A DNA stretch of 48,547 bases from Pseudomonadota bacterium. Lineage in GTDB: Bacteria > Pseudomonadota > Gammaproteobacteria > Burkholderiales > Burkholderiaceae_C. Every line of letters begins with the position of its first letter. Positions within the stretch are counted from its first letter, which is position 1. Positions 9,858 to 18,722 of this stretch are shown here, piece after piece. Position numbers and translations under genes: made by a program. The stretch covers positions 1 through 48,547 of the forward strand of contig JAJZHH010000004.1 in assembly GCA_021804595.1 (NCBI GenBank). Direction: 5' to 3'. Below the pieces are notes generated by a model. That model did not search any database, was not told the origin of the DNA, and worked only from the letters and a program-made list of their open reading frames with translations.

Positions 9858-9879
9858 CGTGGGTGAAAGGACGAGCACG

Positions 9880-10836
9880 ATGCAAGCTGAACTTCCCGCC
9901 CGCGACGATTTGCTGTGGCAACAGGTGCACTGGCTCGGCGCGATCGCCGCCGCCGGCAGCCTCAGCGCCGCGGCGCTCAGGCTGGGCGTGTCCAAGGCCG
10001 CGGTCAGCCAGCAGCTCGCGGCGCTGGAGCGACGCATCGGGCTGCCGCTGGTGCGGCGCACGACGCGCGCGCTGCGGCTGACCGAGGCCGGCGAGCAGCT
10101 GGTCGACGACACCGCGGCGGCGTTCGCGCAGATCGCGCACAGCGTGGCCGCGCTGCACGACATGGCCGGCGCGCCGCGCGGCCTGGTGCGGGTCAGCGCG
10201 CCGGTCGCGCTGGGCCGCCAGCATCTGGCGCCGGGGCTGGTCGATTTCCTGCGCCGCTACCCCGACATTCGCGTCGAGCTCGAACTGTCGGACCGCCTGG
10301 TCAACCTGGCGCACGACGGCTTCGATCTCGCGGTGCGCCACGTCGCCGCGCCGCCCGGCAGCCACGTGGCGTGGAAGCTGTGCAGCAGCCGCGCCTGGCT
10401 GGTGGCGTCGCGCGCCTATCTGCGCCGCCGCGGCACGCCGCGGCAGCCGCAGGATCTGGCCGAGCACGACTGCCTGGCCTACCTGCGCGCCGGCGCCGCG
10501 GTGTGGAGCTTCGAGCGCGCGCGCGCCGAGGACGAGCCGCAGCGGGTGCGCGTCGCGGTGCGCGGCCCGCTGCGCGCGAACACCAGCGAGGTGCTGCGCG
10601 AAGCGGTGCTCGGCGGCCTGGGCATCGCGCTGCTGCCCGACTTCAGCATCGCCCGGCGCGGCGCACGCAGCACGCTGCGTCGGGTATTGCCCGACTGGGA
10701 TCCGGTGGGCTTCTTCGGCGACGCGATCTACGCGATCCGGCCGTGGACCCCGGGCACGCCGCGCGCGGTGCAGTTGCTGGTCGAGCATTGGCGCGCGCAG
10801 TTCGCCGGCGGCTTCGACGCCGCCTTGCTATGCTGA
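9880..10836 (+). CDS. LysR-family transcriptional regulator
   Basis: A 318-residue LysR-type regulator. The winged helix-turn-helix occupies about residues 12-72 ([24 protein letters not shown] read at 9958-10029, then [14 protein letters not shown]), followed by the effector-binding domain beginning near [25 protein letters not shown] 9880 is preceded by AAAGGA at a good distance, so I prefer it to the GTG 21 bases upstream. The gene is divergent from mmsA and the GMC gene, and the palindrome between them is its likely binding site. By position it should activate the pair in response to their substrate or an intermediate; the inducer is not readable from sequence. Confidence 0.9.
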   Translation: MQAELPARDDLLWQQVHWLGAIAAAGSLSAAALRLGVSKAAVSQQLAALERRIGLPLVRRTTRALRLTEAGEQLVDDTAAAFAQIAHSVAALHDMAGAPRGLVRVSAPVALGRQHLAPGLVDFLRRYPDIRVELELSDRLVNLAHDGFDLAVRHVAAPPGSHVAWKLCSSRAWLVASRAYLRRRGTPRQPQDLAEHDCLAYLRAGAAVWSFERARAEDEPQRVRVAVRGPLRANTSEVLREAVLGGLGIALLPDFSIARRGARSTLRRVLPDWDPVGFFGDAIYAIRPWTPGTPRAVQLLVEHWRAQFAGGFDAALLC

Positions 10837-10860
10837 GTTCGACGCAAGAAGGGAGGGGGT

Positions 10861-11637
10861 ATGGATCGTTGGGCGGTGGTCACCGGCGCGTCGGGCGGCA
10901 TCGGCCTGGAGCTGGCGCGCGAGCTGGCGCGGCGCGGCTACGCGCTGGTGCTGAGCGCGCGCAGCGCCGACGCGCTCGAGGCGCTGGCCAGTGAGTTGCG
11001 CGCCGCGCACGATGTGCGCTGCCTCGTGTGCGCGGTCGACCTCGGCGCGCCCGGTGGCGCCGACGCGTTGGCGCACCGGCTGGCCGACGCCGGCGTGCGG
11101 CCCGAAATCCTGGTCAACAACGCCGGCATCGGCGTCTACGGGCCGTTCGCCGAAGCCGACGCCGACCGCGTGCAGGCGATGCTCGAGCTCAACGTCGTCG
11201 CGCTGACGCGACTGACGCGGCTGCTGCTGCCGGCGATGATCGATCTCGGCCACGCGCGCATCCTCAATGTGGCCAGCACCGCGGCGTTCCAGCCCGGCCC
11301 CGGCATGGCCGCCTACTTCGCCAGCAAGGCCTATGTGCTGTCGCTGAGCGAGGCGCTGGCGGTCGAGCTGCGCGGCCGCGGCGTGCGCGTGACCGCGCTG
11401 TGTCCGGGACCGACCGCCACCGGTTTCGTCGCGCGCGCCGCCGGCGAGCGCGCCGCGATGCTGCGCGGCGGTCTGGCCGACGCCGCCGCGGTGGCGCGAG
11501 CCGGCGTCGCCGGGCTGCTGCGCGGGCGCCGCGTCGTCGTCGCCGGCTGGCGCAACCGGATGATGGTGCGCGCGCAGCGCTTCGCGCCGCGCCGACTGGT
11601 CACCTGGGTCGCGGCGTGGATGATGCGCGAAGTCTGA
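10861..11637 (+). CDS. Short-chain dehydrogenase/reductase
   Basis: A 258-residue NAD(P)-dependent oxidoreductase of the classical SDR family. The cofactor motif TGASGGIGLELAREL lies at residues 8-22, NNAGIG follows near residue 88, and the active site is the serine in NVASTAAFQ plus YFASK. The RPGP-like substrate loop reads CPGPTATGF. The ORF starts 24 bases after the LysR stop with a strong GGGAGGGGG ribosome-binding site, so cotranscription with the regulator is possible. It resembles the DltE/YqjQ-type SDRs with a hydrophobic C-terminal end, but the substrate is unknown. Confidence 0.88.
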   Translation: MDRWAVVTGASGGIGLELARELARRGYALVLSARSADALEALASELRAAHDVRCLVCAVDLGAPGGADALAHRLADAGVRPEILVNNAGIGVYGPFAEADADRVQAMLELNVVALTRLTRLLLPAMIDLGHARILNVASTAAFQPGPGMAAYFASKAYVLSLSEALAVELRGRGVRVTALCPGPTATGFVARAAGERAAMLRGGLADAAAVARAGVAGLLRGRRVVVAGWRNRMMVRAQRFAPRRLVTWVAAWMMREV

Positions 11638-11638
11638 T

Positions 11639-11652
11639 CGCCTGATCAGGCG
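11639..11652. repeat. 14-base perfect palindrome at convergent gene ends
   Basis: CGCCTGATCAGGCG sits just after the SDR stop and covers the stop of the convergent moeB-like gene. Without a loop or T-tract it is a poor terminator, so I record it only as a palindrome. Confidence 0.4.
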
Positions 11653-12413
11653 GCGGTGTCGCCGCACACCGGGCAGCGCGCATCGCGCGCCAGCGTCAGC
11701 GTGCGCAGGTCCATGTCGAAGGCGTCGATCAGCAGCAGCCGCCCGGCCAGGCTGCGCCCGGCGCCGGCCAGCAGTTTCAGCGCCTCGGCGGCCTGCATGC
11801 TGCCGACGATGCCCACCAGCGGCGCGAACACGCCCATGACCGCGCAGCGCACTTCGTCGACCGCGGCCTGCGGCGGGTACAGACAGGCGTAGCAAGGGCC
11901 GCGGCTGCCGTCGGCCTGCACGCGGCTGTCGAACACCGCGACCTGGCCGTCACCGCGGATCGCGGCGCCGCTGACCAGCGGCACGCGATGCGCCACGCAG
12001 GCCCGGTTCAACGCCTGGCGGGTGGCGAAGTTGTCGCTGCAATCGAGCGCGACGTCGGCCCGCGCGACCCGCTCGTCGAGCAGCGCGGCGTCGGCGCGGC
12101 GCGCGATGCACTCGACCCGCACCGAGGGGTTCAGCGCCAGCATCGAGCGCCGTGCCGATTCGACCTTGGCGAGGCCGACGCGGTCCTGCCCGTGCGCGAT
12201 CTGCCGCTGCAGATTGGTCAGGTCGACGACGTCGTCATCGACCAGCGTGATATGGCCGACGCCAGCCGCGGCCAGGTAGAGCACGACCGGGGAGCCCAGG
12301 CCGCCGGCGCCGAGCACCAGCGCGCGACCGTCAAGAATGCGCTGCTGGCCTTCGATGCCGATGGCATCGAGCAGGATGTGGCGCGAGTAGCGCAGCAGCG
12401 CGTCGTCGTTCAC
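11646..12413 (-). CDS. moeB: MoeB/ThiF/HesA-family sulfur-carrier adenylyltransferase
   Basis: A 255-residue E1-like enzyme that adenylates the C-terminal glycine of a small sulfur carrier (MoaD or ThiS). It shows the ATP-binding LGAGGLGSPVVLYLAAAGVG motif, the DDDVVDLTNLQRQ segment with catalytic Asp/Arg/Gln positions, the ALDCSDNFATRQALN region, and two zinc-binding CxxC pairs (CYAC and CPVC). Its start overlaps the ctpA stop by four bases, an arrangement I recall from other betaproteobacteria. Whether it serves molybdopterin or thiamine synthesis cannot be decided from this window since neither moaD nor thiS is nearby. Confidence 0.9.
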   Translation of the reverse strand: MNDDALLRYSRHILLDAIGIEGQQRILDGRALVLGAGGLGSPVVLYLAAAGVGHITLVDDDVVDLTNLQRQIAHGQDRVGLAKVESARRSMLALNPSVRVECIARRADAALLDERVARADVALDCSDNFATRQALNRACVAHRVPLVSGAAIRGDGQVAVFDSRVQADGSRGPCYACLYPPQAAVDEVRCAVMGVFAPLVGIVGSMQAAEALKLLAGAGRSLAGRLLLIDAFDMDLRTLTLARDARCPVCGDTAA

Positions 12414-13924
12414 CGCTGCGGTTGCGGCGCCACGGGCTTCGACGCGGCGGGTTTCGGCAGCGCGCGCCCGGCCGCCGGCGTCGACGTGGTCGTCGCCGGC
12501 GCCGCCGCCGGCTTGGCGACGATCACCGGTTTACCCTGCAGTTCATTGAGCGCCTGCTCGAGCTGCCAGTCGGCCTTGCTGCCGTATTCAGGCAGTTTCG
12601 GGAACTTGCTGGGATCCTTCGCGATCTCGATTTCGAGCTGCCGGCGCGCCTGCTCCTCGCTCTGCTCACGCTGCGCGTCGGCGGCGCTGGCCGCCGGGCT
12701 CGGCGCCGCACCGGTGCCGATCTGGTTGCTGTAGTCGGCTTCGCGCATGCGCAGCGCCGCGTACGGATCGCCGCTGGGCAGCGGATCGACAACGTAGTTC
12801 GGCTTGATGCCGCGGGCCTGGATCGATTCACCGTTCGGCGTGTAGTAACGCGCGGTGGTCAGCTTCAGCGCGGTATCGGGGCCCAGCGGCAGCACCGTCT
12901 GCACCGAGCCCTTGCCGAAGGTCTGCGTTCCCATCACTTTGGCGCGGCCGTAGTCCTGCAGCGCCCCGGTGACGATCTCCGAGGCCGATGCCGAGCCGCC
13001 GTTGACCAGCACGACCAGCGGCACCTTCTTGACCGCCGCCGGCAGCGAGCTCAGTGGATTGACGCCGGGTTCGCGCGAGTAGTCGCTCGGCGTGTTGTGG
13101 TAGCTGACGTTGGCTTCCGGAATCTGGCCACGCGTGGAGACGATGGTCGCGTTGACCGGCAGGAACACCGAGGCCACGCCGACGGCGCTTTCGAGCAGTC
13201 CGCCGGGGTTGTTGCGCAGGTCGAGCACGATGCCCTTGAGCGACGGATCCTGCTTGTACACCTGATCGACCTTGTGCACGAAGTCGGGCAGCGTGTCGGA
13301 CTGGAACTGGCTGATGCGCAGCCAGGCGTAGCCCGGTTGCACCAGTTTGCCGCGCACGCTGCGCACGTGGATCTCGGCACGGGTGACGGTCACCGTCAGC
13401 GTGCGGTTCTGGCTCTTGCGCAGCAGGGTCAGCGTGACCTGGGTGCCGGGCTTGCCGCGCATGCGCTTGACCGCCTGGTCCAGGCTCAGGCCCTTGACCG
13501 GCGTGCCGTCGATGCGTGTGATCAGGTCGCCGGCCTCGATGCCGGCGTGCGCCGCCGGCGAACCCTCGATCGGCGAGACGACCTTGACCAGCCCGTCCTC
13601 CGCGGAGATTTCGATGCCGACGCCGACGAACTTGCCGCTGGTGCTTTCGCGGAACGCCTTGTAGTTCTTCGCGTCGAGGTATTCGGAGTGCGGGTCGAGG
13701 CTGTTGACCATGCCGCTGATCGCGTCGTGCACCAGCTTCCTGCCGGCGACCGGCTCGAAGTAGTCGGCCTTGATCAGCCCGTAGACCGCCGCGAACTGCT
13801 GCAGCTCCTCGAGCGGCAACGGCGACTCCGTGCCGCGCGCTGCGGCCTGCAACTGCAGCGTCGCCAGCGCGCCGGTGAGCATGCCGACGCCAATCCACGC
13901 GGCGATCTTGAATTTCCCTGCCAT
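12410..13924 (-). CDS. ctpA: S41 carboxyl-terminal processing protease
   Basis: A 504-residue envelope serine protease. An N-terminal hydrophobic signal/anchor (about residues 8-28) directs it to the periplasm. A PDZ domain (about 95-175, with GVGIEISAEDG and DLITRIDGTPV) precedes the peptidase core. The catalytic dyad is Ser313 in NGGSASASE and Lys338 in TFGKGSVQT; the 25-residue spacing matches the family. A proline/alanine-rich tail ends the protein. Such proteases trim C-termini and clear misfolded or murein-hydrolase proteins. It is cotranscribed with the moeB-like gene and has its own candidate promoter about 110 bases upstream. Confidence 0.93.
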   Translation of the reverse strand: MAGKFKIAAWIGVGMLTGALATLQLQAAARGTESPLPLEELQQFAAVYGLIKADYFEPVAGRKLVHDAISGMVNSLDPHSEYLDAKNYKAFRESTSGKFVGVGIEISAEDGLVKVVSPIEGSPAAHAGIEAGDLITRIDGTPVKGLSLDQAVKRMRGKPGTQVTLTLLRKSQNRTLTVTVTRAEIHVRSVRGKLVQPGYAWLRISQFQSDTLPDFVHKVDQVYKQDPSLKGIVLDLRNNPGGLLESAVGVASVFLPVNATIVSTRGQIPEANVSYHNTPSDYSREPGVNPLSSLPAAVKKVPLVVLVNGGSASASEIVTGALQDYGRAKVMGTQTFGKGSVQTVLPLGPDTALKLTTARYYTPNGESIQARGIKPNYVVDPLPSGDPYAALRMREADYSNQIGTGAAPSPAASAADAQREQSEEQARRQLEIEIAKDPSKFPKLPEYGSKADWQLEQALNELQGKPVIVAKPAAAPATTTSTPAAGRALPKPAASKPVAPQPQR

Positions 13925-14031
13925 GCCTGATTCCTCGAAGCGCCTCCGCGGCCGGAATGCGCCCGGCCCGCCCGATCCCCGGATGGGGGCGAGTCAACGC
14001 GTGGCTGCCCTATGTTGACCCAAGATGCGAC

Positions 14032-14060
14032 AGTATAGGGGCGAGCCGCGCGCTTGTCGG
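14032..14060 (-). promoter_or_regulatory. Candidate ctpA promoter
   Basis: On the minus strand CCGACA (14060-14055) and TATACT (14037-14032) are exactly 17 bases apart, a good sigma-70 match upstream of ctpA. The rest of 13925-14085 holds nothing else I can name. Confidence 0.5.
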
Positions 14061-14085
14061 CGGCGGGTGCGGGAACTGCGCCGGC

Positions 14086-14787
14086 TTAGGTGTTCTCGCT
14101 TTCGAGGTAATAACGCCGAATCGGCTTCAGCGACGCATCGAGTTCGTAAACGAGAGGCGTCCCATTGGGAATGTTCAGCCCGACGATGTCTGTGTCGGAA
14201 ATGCCGTCGAGGTATTTGATCAGCGCACGCATCGAGTTGCCGTGCGCGGCGACCAGCAGCCTGCGGCCGGAGCGGATCGCCGGCGCCAGCGATTCCTCCC
14301 ACAGCGGCAGCACGCGTTGCACCGTGTCCTTCAGACATTCGCCCAGCGGCAGGTCGATCGGATTGACGCGGGCGTAACGCGGGTCGGCGGCGAGTTCGTG
14401 GCGATGGCTCTCGTCCATCGCCGGCGGCGGCACGTCGTAGCTGCGGCGCCACTGCATGACCTGGGCGTCGCCGTACCTGGCGGCCGTCTCGGCCTTGTTC
14501 AGCCCCTGCAGCGCGCCGTAGTGACGCTCGTTGAGGCGCCAGCTGTGCACGGTGGGCAGCCACATGCGCTCCATTTCGTCGAGCGTCAGCCACAGCGTGC
14601 GCACCGCGCGCTTGAGCACCGAGGTGTAGGCGACGTCGAAGTCCAGTCCGTTGGCTTTCAACAGACGGCCGGCGCGGCGCGCCTGCGCGCAGCCTTCGTC
14701 GGTCAGGTCGACGTCGACCCAGCCGGTGAAGCGGTTTTCCTGGTTCCACAGCGATTCGCCGTGGCGGATCATGACGAGCTTGTGCAT
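14086..14787 (-). CDS. gpmA: 2,3-bisphosphoglycerate-dependent phosphoglycerate mutase
   Basis: A 233-residue glycolytic enzyme interconverting 3- and 2-phosphoglycerate. The phosphohistidine lies in MIRHGES at residues 5-11, the catalytic glutamate in [10 protein letters not shown], and the second histidine in [17 protein letters not shown]; the C-terminal [12 protein letters not shown] block is typical. I start at the ATG giving [12 protein letters not shown]; the longer in-frame reading adds residues not found in the family. It is divergent from the rhodanese gene. The downstream partner in glycolysis, eno, is also in this window. Confidence 0.95.
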   Translation of the reverse strand: MHKLVMIRHGESLWNQENRFTGWVDVDLTDEGCAQARRAGRLLKANGLDFDVAYTSVLKRAVRTLWLTLDEMERMWLPTVHSWRLNERHYGALQGLNKAETAARYGDAQVMQWRRSYDVPPPAMDESHRHELAADPRYARVNPIDLPLGECLKDTVQRVLPLWEESLAPAIRSGRRLLVAAHGNSMRALIKYLDGISDTDIVGLNIPNGTPLVYELDASLKPIRRYYLESENT

Positions 14788-14948
14788 TTCGGATCGTGTG
14801 AGGCGCGAGTGTGGGAATACGGTTCGACTCTGCAGATGGTAGTGCAGCGTGAGTGGTCGATTGCTGCGGCGCACGAACGCGCGCGCGGCACGCGCTGCGG
14901 GAAATTCCTAGAATCGACAGTTTTCGCCCCTCGAAGCGGAGCAGGATC
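14788..14948. other. Divergent gpmA/rhodanese intergenic region
   Basis: 161 bases between divergent starts. A TAGAAT box at 14909-14914 could be the -10 of the rhodanese gene, but no good -35 is seen. No other feature is recognisable. Confidence 0.4.
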
Positions 14949-15359
14949 TTGAAATTCATCATCGACAACCTCGCGTTGATCGCAATCGCCGTCGTCTCCG
15001 GCGGCATGCTGCTGTGGACCAGCTTTTCGCGCGCGGGAGCGGGCGGCGGCGTCGCGCCGGCCGAGGCGGTGCGTCAGCTCAACCGCGAGAAGGGCGTACT
15101 GATCGACGTGTGCGAGCCGGCCGAGCACGCCGCCGGGCACTGCGTCGGCGCACGCAACATTCCCTTGGGCCAACTCGAGCAGCGCCTGGCCGAGCTGCCG
15201 AAGAACAAGGAGCTGCCGGTGCTGGTGATGTGCCAGAGCGGTGCACGCGCCGGTCGCGCCGCGGCGACGCTGCGCAAGCACGGCTGGGCCCGCGCGCAGG
15301 CGGTGGCCGGCGGGCTGCGGGCGTGGCGCGAAGCCGGGCTGCCGGTCGACAAGGGTTGA
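14949..15359 (+). CDS. Membrane-anchored rhodanese-like protein (YibN type)
   Basis: A 136-residue protein with an N-terminal membrane helix (FIIDNLALIAIAVVSGGMLL) and a single rhodanese domain. The active-site loop is CQSGARAGRAA with the catalytic cysteine first; VLIDVCEPAEHAAGHCVGARNIPL is the domain's start region (positions 15100-15171). The start is TTG at 14949, with GGAGCAGGA just upstream, giving MKFIIDN; an upstream GTG would add unlikely sequence. It heads a run rhodanese-grxC-secB-gpsA-pth, the same neighbours as E. coli yibN-grxC-secB-gpsA. It probably moves sulfane sulfur or acts in thiol chemistry beside the glutaredoxin. Confidence 0.88.
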   Translation: MKFIIDNLALIAIAVVSGGMLLWTSFSRAGAGGGVAPAEAVRQLNREKGVLIDVCEPAEHAAGHCVGARNIPLGQLEQRLAELPKNKELPVLVMCQSGARAGRAAATLRKHGWARAQAVAGGLRAWREAGLPVDKG

Positions 15360-15376
15360 GTGAAGGAGGACACGCG

Positions 15377-15637
15377 ATGCCGAAAATCCGCATGTACACG
15401 ACCGCGGTGTGCCCGTATTGCGTGCGCGCGAAGGCGCTGCTGCGCCAGCGCGGCGTGGCCGAGATCGAGGAAATCCGCATCGACCTCGACGCCGACGCGC
15501 GCGCGCGCATGATCGAGGCCACCGGGCGGCGCTCGGTGCCGCAGATCTTCATCGGCGAGCGTCACGTCGGCGGCTGCGACGACCTTTACGCGCTCGATGC
15601 GCAAGGCGGCCTGCTGCCGCTGCTGAGCGAGGCCTGA
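15377..15637 (+). CDS. grxC: Glutaredoxin 3
   Basis: An 86-residue thiol-disulfide oxidoreductase that uses glutathione to reduce disulfides. The active site is CPYC at residues 12-15, followed by the cis-proline motif SVPQIFIG and GGCDDLYAL, which bind glutathione. An AAGGAGGA ribosome-binding site stands eight bases before the ATG. It follows the rhodanese gene by 17 bases and precedes secB, matching the conserved proteobacterial order. Confidence 0.96.
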   Translation: MPKIRMYTTAVCPYCVRAKALLRQRGVAEIEEIRIDLDADARARMIEATGRRSVPQIFIGERHVGGCDDLYALDAQGGLLPLLSEA

Positions 15638-15755
15638 GCCGGCGGCTGCACGAGCCGGCGGCGCAGGGGCGGTCGTCGGCTCGTGCCTACAATGGGCGGT
15701 TCATCCCGTGCGCGGCGCCGTCGCGCGCGGCATCCCGACGCATTGGAGCCCTCGC

Positions 15756-16256
15756 ATGAGCACCCCCCCGAATCCCGCCGCGCAAGATCAGCAGCCGGTC
15801 TTCGCGCTGCAGCGCTGCTACCTGAAGGACATGTCGCTGGAGCAGCCGAACTCGCCGCGCATCCTGCTCGAGCAGACGCAACCGACGGTCGACGTGCAGA
15901 TGAACATGGCCAGCGAGGCGATCGCCGACGGTGTCTACGAAGTCGCGATCACGGCCACCATCACCGCGCGCGTCAACGAGCAGACCCTGTTCCTGGTCGA
16001 AGGCAAGCAGGCAGGCATTTTCGAGCTGCGCAACATTCCGCAGGAACATACCGATCTGCTGCTGGGAATCGCCTGCCCGCAGACGGTCTATCCGTATCTG
16101 CGCGCCAACCTGGCCGACGCGATCACGCGCGCCGGTTTCCCGCCGGTGCACCTGGCCGAAATCAATTTCCAGGCGATGTACGAGAGCCAGCACGCGCAGC
16201 AGGCCGGCCAGGAGCGTGGCGACCTGATCGGCCCGGACGGCGCGGCGCTGAACTGA
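15756..16256 (+). CDS. secB: Protein-export chaperone SecB
   Basis: A 166-residue cytosolic chaperone that holds preproteins unfolded and delivers them to SecA. Family features are [20 protein letters not shown] at the start, the [20 protein letters not shown] region (written here as [17 protein letters not shown]) and [12 protein letters not shown], with an acidic/polar C-terminal tail. I chose ATG 15756 (MSTPPN) over upstream in-frame starts, which would add unrelated residues. A TACAAT box at 15688-15693 may give it its own promoter in the 118-base gap after grxC. Confidence 0.96.
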   Translation: MSTPPNPAAQDQQPVFALQRCYLKDMSLEQPNSPRILLEQTQPTVDVQMNMASEAIADGVYEVAITATITARVNEQTLFLVEGKQAGIFELRNIPQEHTDLLLGIACPQTVYPYLRANLADAITRAGFPPVHLAEINFQAMYESQHAQQAGQERGDLIGPDGAALN

Positions 16257-16275
16257 CGCGCGAGGTGCAGCGGTG

Positions 16276-17289
16276 ATGAAGGTCGCGGTGCTCGGCGCCG
16301 GCGCCTGGGGTACGGCACTGGCGGCGCACGCTGCCGGCCACGCCGACACGATGCTGTGGGCGCGTGACGCCGCGCAGGCGCTGCAGATCCAGCGCAGCGG
16401 CGAGAATCGCCGCTACCTGCCCGGCGTGGTGCTGCCCGAGGCGCTGCGCAGCAGCGCCGAGCTCGACGTCGCGCTGCGCCATGCGGCGCCCGACGGGTTG
16501 CTGGTGCTGGCGGTGCCGCTGGCCGCGTTGCGCGAGCTGGCGCAGCAGCTGCGCGCGCGCGGCGCACGCGCCGCCGGCATACTGGTGCTGGCCAAGGGTT
16601 TCGAGCGTGGCAGCGCGGCGCTGCCGCAGCAGGTGCTGGAACAGGTTTTCGCCGGTTGGGCGCAGCACCCGCCGGTGGCACTGCTGTCGGGTCCGAGCTT
16701 CGCCGACGAGGTCGCGCGCGGCTTGCCTGCGGCGTTGACCGTGGCCAGCGACGACGACGCGTTGCTGCGCGCCTGCGTGCACGCGCTGCATCGCGACGGC
16801 ATGCGCATCTACGCCAGCGACGACCAGATCGGCGTCGCCGTCGGCGGCGCGGTGAAGAATGTGCTGGCGATCGCTTGCGGCGTCTGCGACGGCCTCGAGC
16901 AAGGCAGCAACGCCCGCGCCGCGCTGATCACCCGCGGCCTGGCCGAAATGACCCGGCTGGGGCTGGCGCTGGGTGCGCAACGCGAGACCTTCACCGGCCT
17001 GAGCGGCCTTGGCGACCTGGTGCTGACCTGCACCGGCCAGTTGTCGCGCAACCGCCGCGTCGGGCTGCAGCTGGCCGCCGGCAAGCCGCTGGCCGACATC
17101 GTCGCCGAACTCGGCCACGTCGCCGAGGGCGTCTACACCGCGCGCACGCTGCTCGAGCTGGCCGCGCAGCACTCGGTCGAAATGCCGATTTCCAGCGCCG
17201 TCGGCGCGCTGCTCGACGGCGCTTGCAGCGCCGCCGAGGCGGTGCGTGCGCTGCTGGCGCGCGAACCGCAGCCGGAGCGCGAAGCTTGA
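16276..17289 (+). CDS. gpsA: NAD(P)H-dependent glycerol-3-phosphate dehydrogenase
   Basis: A 337-residue enzyme reducing dihydroxyacetone phosphate to sn-glycerol 3-phosphate for phospholipid synthesis. The dinucleotide fold begins with [16 protein letters not shown]; the active-site lysine is in [14 protein letters not shown] and the substrate loop reads [16 protein letters not shown]. Either GTG 16273 or ATG 16276 can start it; ATG is preferred. It lies 19 bases after secB, as in E. coli, and overlaps pth by four bases at its end. Confidence 0.95.
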   Translation: MKVAVLGAGAWGTALAAHAAGHADTMLWARDAAQALQIQRSGENRRYLPGVVLPEALRSSAELDVALRHAAPDGLLVLAVPLAALRELAQQLRARGARAAGILVLAKGFERGSAALPQQVLEQVFAGWAQHPPVALLSGPSFADEVARGLPAALTVASDDDALLRACVHALHRDGMRIYASDDQIGVAVGGAVKNVLAIACGVCDGLEQGSNARAALITRGLAEMTRLGLALGAQRETFTGLSGLGDLVLTCTGQLSRNRRVGLQLAAGKPLADIVAELGHVAEGVYTARTLLELAAQHSVEMPISSAVGALLDGACSAAEAVRALLAREPQPEREA

Positions 17290-17867
17290 TCCGCTTGATC
17301 GCCGGGCTCGGCAACCCGGGCCCCGAGCATGCCCAGCAGCGGCACAACGCCGGTTTCTGGTGGCTCGACCAGCTGGCCTTGCGCGAGCGCGTGCAACTGC
17401 GCGCCGAACGCGGTTTCTTCGGCGACGTCGCGCGGCTGCGCGGTGCCGACGGCGACGTCTGGCTGCTCGAGCCGACCACCTATATGAACCGATCGGGGCA
17501 GGCGGTCGCGGCGCTGGCGCGCTTCTACAAGATCGCGCCCGAGCAGATCCTGGTCGTGCACGACGAACTCGACCTGCCGCCGGGGCAGGCCAAGCTCAAG
17601 CTCGGCGGCGGCCATGCCGGACACAACGGGCTGCGCGACATCGCCGCGCAGCTCGGCACGCCGCAGTTCTGGCGCCTGCGCATCGGCATTGGCCACCCCG
17701 GCGAGCGCAGCGCGGTGGTCGGATTCGTGCTCGGCCGACCGCAGCGCGGCGAACTCGAGCTGATCGAACAGGCGATGGACCGCGCGCTCGACGCGGTGCC
17801 CGATCTGCTGCACGGTCGCTTCGAGCAGGCGACGATGGAGCTGCACCGCGGCAACGCGCCGCGCTGA
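17286..17867 (+). CDS. pth: Peptidyl-tRNA hydrolase
   Basis: A 193-residue hydrolase that releases peptides from peptidyl-tRNA lost from ribosomes. The N-terminus reads [12 protein letters not shown], the catalytic His is in QRHNAGFW, and the other substrate residues sit in [16 protein letters not shown] and [12 protein letters not shown]. The only start compatible with this beginning is TTG at 17286, whose last two bases are the first two of the gpsA stop. That overlap suggests translational coupling to gpsA with a weak initiation codon. Confidence 0.95.
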   Translation: MIRLIAGLGNPGPEHAQQRHNAGFWWLDQLALRERVQLRAERGFFGDVARLRGADGDVWLLEPTTYMNRSGQAVAALARFYKIAPEQILVVHDELDLPPGQAKLKLGGGHAGHNGLRDIAAQLGTPQFWRLRIGIGHPGERSAVVGFVLGRPQRGELELIEQAMDRALDAVPDLLHGRFEQATMELHRGNAPR

Positions 17868-17895
17868 TGCGCCAGGTCGGCGCCGGGGGGCGGTG

Positions 17896-18156
17896 TCAGG
17901 CCGTTGTCTTCGCCCGCTGCAGCTGTTCGTAGCGCTGCAGCAGCACGTCGCGCGATTCGACGCGGTCCGGGCGCACCGGAATGCACGCCACCGGGCACAA
18001 CTGCACGCATTGCGGCTGATCGAAATGGCCGACGCACTCGGTGCAGCGATCGGCGTCGATCTGGTAGATCAGCTCGCCCATCGAAATCGCCTGGTTCGGG
18101 CACTCGGGCTCGCACACGTCGCAGTTGATGCAGTCGTCGGTGATCCACAGGGCCAT
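17896..18156 (-). CDS. YfhL-family 2[4Fe-4S] ferredoxin
   Basis: An 86-residue small electron carrier with two [4Fe-4S] clusters. The first motif is CINCDVCEPECP; the second is CTECVGHFDQPQCVQLCPV, with the eight-residue insertion between its second and third cysteines that marks the YfhL/Alvin type. It is convergent with pth and lies 49 bases downstream of coaD, a neighbour combination seen in other betaproteobacteria. The redox partner is unknown. Confidence 0.93.
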   Translation of the reverse strand: MALWITDDCINCDVCEPECPNQAISMGELIYQIDADRCTECVGHFDQPQCVQLCPVACIPVRPDRVESRDVLLQRYEQLQRAKTTA

Positions 18157-18205
18157 CGCGGCGTTCCCGGTCTCGTCGGTTCGATTGTGCAGGGTGGGGG
18201 CGTTG

Positions 18206-18691
18206 TCAGGCCCTGGCCGCGAGCTTCGCGGCCAGGCGCTCGGTGACCAATGGAACCACGAATTTGCCGACGTCGCCGCCGAGCAGCGCGATTTCCCGCA
18301 CGAACGTCCCGGATACGAACTGGTACTGGTCGGCCGGGGTCAGGAAGATGGTTTCGACTTCGGGCATCAGCTGGCGGTTCATGCCGGCCATCTGGAATTC
18401 GTATTCGAAGTCGCTGACCGCGCGCAGCCCGCGCACGACGACCTGCGCGCCGTGGCCGACGACGAAGTCGCGCAGCAGTCCGGTGAAGCCCTCGACTTCG
18501 ACGTTGCGGTAGGGGCTGAGAATCGTGCGCGCGAGCTCGAGGCGCTCGTCGAGCGTGAACAGCGCGTTCTTGTGGTGGCCGGCGGCGACCGCGACGACCA
18601 GCCGGTCGCACAGCTTGCAGGCCCGGCGCACCAGGTCTTCGTGGCCGCGGGTGAAGGGGTCGAAGGTCCCCGGATAGACCGCTGTCAGCAT
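18206..18691 (-). CDS. coaD: Phosphopantetheine adenylyltransferase
   Basis: A 161-residue enzyme for the penultimate step of coenzyme A synthesis, transferring AMP from ATP to 4'-phosphopantetheine. The nucleotidyltransferase motif is [16 protein letters not shown], and [20 protein letters not shown] is strongly conserved in CoaD; the end holds [12 protein letters not shown]. The ATG start gives the usual length. It is 31 bases downstream of rsmD, and the rsmD-coaD pairing is common in bacteria. Confidence 0.96.
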   Translation of the reverse strand: MLTAVYPGTFDPFTRGHEDLVRRACKLCDRLVVAVAAGHHKNALFTLDERLELARTILSPYRNVEVEGFTGLLRDFVVGHGAQVVVRGLRAVSDFEYEFQMAGMNRQLMPEVETIFLTPADQYQFVSGTFVREIALLGGDVGKFVVPLVTERLAAKLAARA

Positions 18692-18722
18692 GTCGGGCTC
18701 CCGTCTCGTGCAGCGCGCAAGT

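Noticed and set aside
14880-14900. Possible sigma-54 promoter (GGCAC followed by CTGC) before the rhodanese gene
   Set aside because: The GG-GC elements do not match in spacing or in the TTGC half, and no activator site or gene is nearby.
14853-14948. GTG-initiated N-terminal extension of the rhodanese protein
   Set aside because: It adds about 32 residues before a membrane helix that normally begins the protein, and TTG 14949 has a better ribosome-binding site.
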